A stretch of DNA of 6,779 nucleotides from Sulfurovum sp. (GTDB taxonomy: Bacteria; Campylobacterota; Campylobacteria; Campylobacterales; Sulfurovaceae), in NCBI GenBank assembly GCA_021159425.1, contig JAGGRU010000285.1, positions 1 to 6,779 on the forward strand. Reading direction: 5' to 3'. The position numbers and the translations under genes are program-made. The notes under the pieces are model-generated. The model had not been told where the DNA came from. It ran no database searches and saw nothing but the letters and a program-made list of their open reading frames with translations. Below, piece by piece: positions 5,133 through 6,779 of the stretch (its first letter is position 1; each line of letters begins with the position of its first letter).

Positions 5133-6152
5133 CTAAGAATTATGTGAATACCCCTGCGGGTTGTTTGATTGCCATCTCCAAGAGTCTTCACACATCTCTT
5201 CTATGCCTTTTTTTGCTTCCCAGCCTAAGATCTTTTTAGCATAAGAGGGATTTGCAAAACATTTGGCAATATCTCCGGCTCTTCTTGGAGCAATTTTGTA
5301 AGGTACTGTTTTCCCGGAGGCTTTTTCAAAAGCTTTTACCATATCTAGTACAGAGTAACCTTTTCCCGTACCTAAATTAATGGTCATTACTTCTGTAAAA
5401 TCTTTGATCCTGTCTATGGCTTTGACATGACCGTCTGCCAAGTCCATTACATGAATGTAATCTCTGACACCGGTTCCGTCATGTGTATTGTAGTCGTCAC
5501 CAAAAATACTGAGATATTCTCTTTTTCCGACAGCTGTTTGGGCTATGAACGGCATGAGGTTATTTGGTATACCGTTCGGATCTTCTCCAATGGTACCTGA
5601 TTCATGTGCTCCTACCGGATTGAAGTATCGAAGCAGTACGATCTTCCAATTCTTGTCTGAAACATATAGATCTCTGAGTATTTCTTCAACAAAAAGTTTG
5701 GATCGTCCATAAGGATTGGTTGCAGAGAGTGGAAAATTTTCATCAATGGGTGTTGTGTGCGGGTCACCATACACAGTAGCAGAAGAAGAAAAGACGATGG
5801 ACTTGCAGCCATGTTCTGCCATTACTTCACACAGGACTGCTGTACCGTTTACATTATTGTCATAATATTTCAGAGGCTGTTCTACAGATTCACCCACAGC
5901 TTTGAGACCGGCAAAATGGATCACTGCATCTATTTTATGCGCGTTAAATACTTTATGCAGATCGTTTCTGCTTCTGACATCACCTTCAAGAGTTACGATC
6001 TTTTTATCTACAATTTTTTCAACTCTTTTTATGGCTTCTTTTGAAGCATTACAAAAATTATCAAAAATAACAATTTCATACCCGGCTTCAATGAGTAGGA
6101 TCACTGTATGGGAACCAATATACCCGGCGCCGCCGGTAACAAGAATCTTCAT
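5133..6152 (-). CDS. galE: UDP-glucose/UDP-GlcNAc 4-epimerase
   Basis: Short-chain dehydrogenase-type epimerase that converts UDP-glucose to UDP-galactose with tightly bound NAD+. The Rossmann motif TGGAGYIGSH is at 6-15. HFAGLKAVGES (79-89) follows, then the catalytic S124 and the Y148-x3-K152 pair in NPYGRSK. RYFNPVGAHESG (175-186) and GTGVRDYIHVMDLADGH (226-242) are classic GalE. The 339-residue length equals E. coli GalE (338). C298, in RRAGDIAKCFANPS, aligns with E. coli Tyr299, the residue that gates the sugar pocket. A Cys there, as in human GALE, goes with acceptance of N-acetylated sugars, so UDP-GalNAc formation is likely too. The ATG lies two bases after the stop of the upstream outer membrane protein gene and has only a weak ribosome site (GAG), which points to coupled translation. 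Confidence 0.95.
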   Translation of the reverse strand: MKILVTGGAGYIGSHTVILLIEAGYEIVIFDNFCNASKEAIKRVEKIVDKKIVTLEGDVRSRNDLHKVFNAHKIDAVIHFAGLKAVGESVEQPLKYYDNNVNGTAVLCEVMAEHGCKSIVFSSSATVYGDPHTTPIDENFPLSATNPYGRSKLFVEEILRDLYVSDKNWKIVLLRYFNPVGAHESGTIGEDPNGIPNNLMPFIAQTAVGKREYLSIFGDDYNTHDGTGVRDYIHVMDLADGHVKAIDRIKDFTEVMTINLGTGKGYSVLDMVKAFEKASGKTVPYKIAPRRAGDIAKCFANPSYAKKILGWEAKKGIEEMCEDSWRWQSNNPQGYSHNS

Positions 6153-6154
6153 AC

Positions 6155-6721
6155 TTAAAAACTCAATTTCATTCCGGCATAAAAGCTATCGTTCAAAGTA
6201 TAATCTACAAACTCATAATTGGTATCGATATTTCTATACCCGGTAAATACATGTATGTTTGATATGACTTCCATATCTGCCTCAAGTCTATACTCCAGGT
6301 AATTCTCTCCATCTGAAAATGTGAGTACTGAGGGAGCATAAGCAAACATTCCTTTGACTGATGTAGTAGGGATGTCACTGTCAAAAGGGAGTATGAAAGC
6401 TACTCTTCCCAGTAGGGGTAAAGCCATGAAATCTTCGGCAAAAACAAATTTAGTACCAAAACCAAATGTAAGTCCCTGTGCAGCCTCCAGAGAACTTTCT
6501 GCGCTTACACCGACAGAGAACAGGTTAGATTCCTCTTCACTACTGTAGAGATAGGATGCATCTACAAGAAAATTTGTCCCCCCTGTGTAAGCAATGTCTG
6601 AATTTAAGTTGTAACTAGCGAATACCTCTACATCTTCAGTGTTGATATCTACTCCAACATTGCTCTGTGCACTCATGACACCTGTAAGTAAAAATGTTGT
6701 TAATAATATATTTTTGATCAT
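6155..6721 (-). CDS. YfaZ-family outer membrane beta-barrel protein
   Basis: An exported protein of unknown function, probably a small outer membrane barrel. The start is taken as ATG 6721-6719. It has AGAGGA upstream (12-base spacing, slightly long) and opens directly into a signal peptide, MIKNILLTTFLLTGVMSA, with cleavage near S17-A18. An ATG 12 codons upstream lacks a ribosome site and would bury the signal sequence. The mature part of about 170 residues alternates polar and hydrophobic residues in amphipathic strands and ends in phenylalanine (FYAGMKLSF), the usual C-terminal signal for the BAM complex. Stretches such as LTFGFGTKFVFAED, FAYAPSVLTFSDGENYLEYR and HVFTGYRNIDTNYEFVDYTL are what I recall of YfaZ-like proteins. 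It is the first gene ahead of galE, so it is probably co-expressed with surface polysaccharide synthesis. Confidence 0.8.
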   Translation of the reverse strand: MIKNILLTTFLLTGVMSAQSNVGVDINTEDVEVFASYNLNSDIAYTGGTNFLVDASYLYSSEEESNLFSVGVSAESSLEAAQGLTFGFGTKFVFAEDFMALPLLGRVAFILPFDSDIPTTSVKGMFAYAPSVLTFSDGENYLEYRLEADMEVISNIHVFTGYRNIDTNYEFVDYTLNDSFYAGMKLSF

Positions 6722-6757
6722 AATAATAGCGTTTCCTCTAATTTGATATTTATTCAT

Positions 6758-6766
6758 ATAATAACA
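6758..6766 (-). promoter_or_regulatory. Possible extended -10 promoter of the yfaZ-like gene and galE
   Basis: Minus-strand TGTTATTAT (6766-6758) has a TG extension and a five-of-six -10 hexamer. Transcription would start near 6750, downstream of the alternative ATG at 6757, which agrees with the start chosen at 6721. The window ends before any -35 or upstream region can be read. Confidence 0.35.
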
Positions 6767-6779
6767 TGAAAATTAGAAA

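Noticed and set aside
5039..5239. Open frame on the plus strand across the palindromic element and the end of galE
   Set aside because: Overlaps the real galE coding sequence in antisense and has no start signal.
6719..6757. Longer start for the yfaZ-like gene at ATG 6757
   Set aside because: No ribosome site precedes it, it adds a polar stretch before the signal peptide, and the likely transcription start is downstream of it.

Overview
The window looks like part of the chromosome of a Campylobacterota (Epsilonproteobacteria) bacterium, perhaps related to Sulfurovum or Sulfurimonas. This is an inference. The supports are moderately AT-rich DNA, promoters with a strong extended -10 box but no convincing -35 box, frequent TTG starts, the YfaZ-type outer membrane protein, and the overall flavour of the proteins. 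No rRNA or marker gene is present to settle it.

Most of the window makes nucleotide sugars for surface polysaccharide, and those genes all lie on the minus strand. Read 5' to 3' on that strand they are: a YfaZ-like outer membrane beta-barrel protein (6721-6155), galE (6152-5133), a 184-bp palindromic repeat element, a phosphomannomutase/phosphoglucomutase (4878-3463), an AT-rich accessory block on the plus strand, galU (2119-1298), ugd (1281-40), and the first ten codons of a HAD-type phosphatase that resembles the heptose-bisphosphate phosphatase GmhB (30-1). The mutase supplies Glc-1-P or Man-1-P. GalU makes UDP-glucose. GalE converts it to UDP-galactose, and probably also UDP-GlcNAc to UDP-GalNAc. 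Ugd oxidises UDP-glucose to UDP-glucuronate. Together these would feed LPS, capsule or glycoprotein assembly. galU and the mutase gene share the same promoter core.

The accessory block (about 2200-3440) carries a complete vapBC toxin-antitoxin operon with a palindromic operator over its -10 box. It is followed by a 262-bp MITE-like element with 30-bp terminal inverted repeats and 5-bp TTAAA target duplications, and then by a decayed fragment that resembles the C-terminus of a CopG-type antitoxin.

The most unusual signals are: (1) the non-autonomous element 2998-3259, which carries intact insertion hallmarks; (2) a four-copy heptanucleotide repeat read in frame inside the mutase gene beside the phosphoserine loop; (3) an extra segment of about 24 residues inside Ugd, also containing heptanucleotide repeats; and (4) the nested palindromic element 4938-5121 between galE and the mutase promoter. 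I saw no tRNA, rRNA, CRISPR array, full transposase gene or clearly new defence system.
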